DNA of 64,000 bases. Source: VRUE01 sp963706605. GTDB lineage: Bacteria; Actinomycetota; Thermoleophilia; Solirubrobacterales; 70-9. Where the stretch lies: positions 1,984,001 through 2,048,000 of the forward strand of contig OY970165.1 in the NCBI GenBank assembly GCA_963706605.1, written 5' to 3'. The notes under the pieces are model-generated. The model saw nothing but the letters and a program-made list of their open reading frames with translations, was not told the DNA's origin and searched no databases. A program made the translations under genes and the position numbers. Positions 62,401-64,000 of the stretch are shown here, piece by piece; the first letter of the stretch is position 1, and every line of letters begins with the position of its first letter.

Positions 62401-62551
62401 CTCTTCCGCGGGTGGCGTCGGGGTGGGGTGTCCTCCGCCCGCGCGGAGTCTGCGGAGGGCGAGGCTTCATCCTTGATGCTGGCTTCGCCCTGGTGCCCGG
62501 AGCAGATCGCAGCGCCAGGAGGGCACCCCACCCCGACGACAGGACCCGCGG
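62401..62551 (-). repeat. Palindromic element B between the membrane-protein gene and lepA
   Basis: Left arm CTCTT-CCGCGGGT-GG-CGTCGGGGTGGGGTG (62401-62430), right arm CACCCCACCCCGACG-ACAGG-ACCCGCGG (62524-62551). Inside are weaker repeats. In reverse orientation the right arm reads CCGCGGGT-CCTGT-CG like element A's left arm, and the left arm's GG spacer matches element A's right arm. The 187 bases before lepA hold nothing else. Confidence 0.75.
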
Positions 62552-62583
62552 TCGAGCGCGCTCGCCATACTCCGAGCCCGCCG

Positions 62584-64000
<1,417 letters not shown>

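Overview
The window is GC-rich bacterial chromosome, tightly packed with genes. The gene content suggests a rod-shaped actinobacterium, probably of class Thermoleophilia (Solirubrobacterales-like). This placement is inferred from the gene order around mreB-rodA, rplU-obgE-proBA-nadD and clpP-clpX-valS-folC and from protein style, not from a database search. No gene-free stretch exceeds about 210 bases. No insertion sequence, prophage, rRNA or CRISPR array was seen.

Bases 1-12.9 kb hold the end of a type I modular polyketide synthase cluster. The last complete elongation module is followed by ACP and thioesterase, then a methyltransferase, a crotonyl-CoA carboxylase/reductase that would make ethylmalonyl-CoA, and an alpha/beta hydrolase. 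The synthase is broken by a single-base frameshift in its second acyltransferase, and its last ketoreductase is visibly dead. Bases 12.9-16.5 kb carry two small DNA-binding-type proteins, a GH15 hydrolase, and CtaG with a tiny 36-residue partner.

Bases 16.5-27.1 kb are protein quality control and housekeeping: trigger factor, ClpP, a secreted M23 peptidase, a coiled-coil membrane protein, ClpX, ValRS, FolC, a 39-residue membrane peptide, a zinc-ribbon membrane protein, NDK and Maf. Several of these can only be read from CTG or ATA start codons. Bases 27.1-33.7 kb hold a PAS/HD-GYP protein and the cell-shape operon mreB-mreC-mreD-PBP2-rodA. Bases 33.8-37.7 kb hold RNase E/G, L21, L27 and ObgE. 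Bases 37.8-46.8 kb hold an amidohydrolase, a large LuxR-type ATPase regulator, a PEP-mutase/ICL-type lyase, proB-proA, nadD, rsfS and a DivIVA-like protein.

Bases 46.9-50.1 kb are the most unusual accessory stretch. A PD-(D/E)XK homing-type nuclease reading frame runs straight through a tRNA-Ala gene on the same strand into a decayed Phd/YefM-like antitoxin tail. Next come GNAT, methyltransferase and TetR genes and a divergent PNPOx-type oxidase. Bases 50.2-64 kb hold a SpoIIM-like membrane protein, LeuRS, a cupin, ComEA, ComEC, a His-rich anchored protein, HolA, S20, MurJ, a polytopic membrane protein, and LepA cut by the window end.

Five long inverted repeats are scattered through the window, two of them inside the membrane-protein gene at 60379-62397 without breaking its frame. 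Two of the five (60629-60724 and 62401-62551) share both their termini and their asymmetric spacers in opposite orientation, so they are members of one mobile or dispersed palindrome family. This, together with the nuclease/tRNA/antitoxin composite, is the best candidate for something undescribed here.
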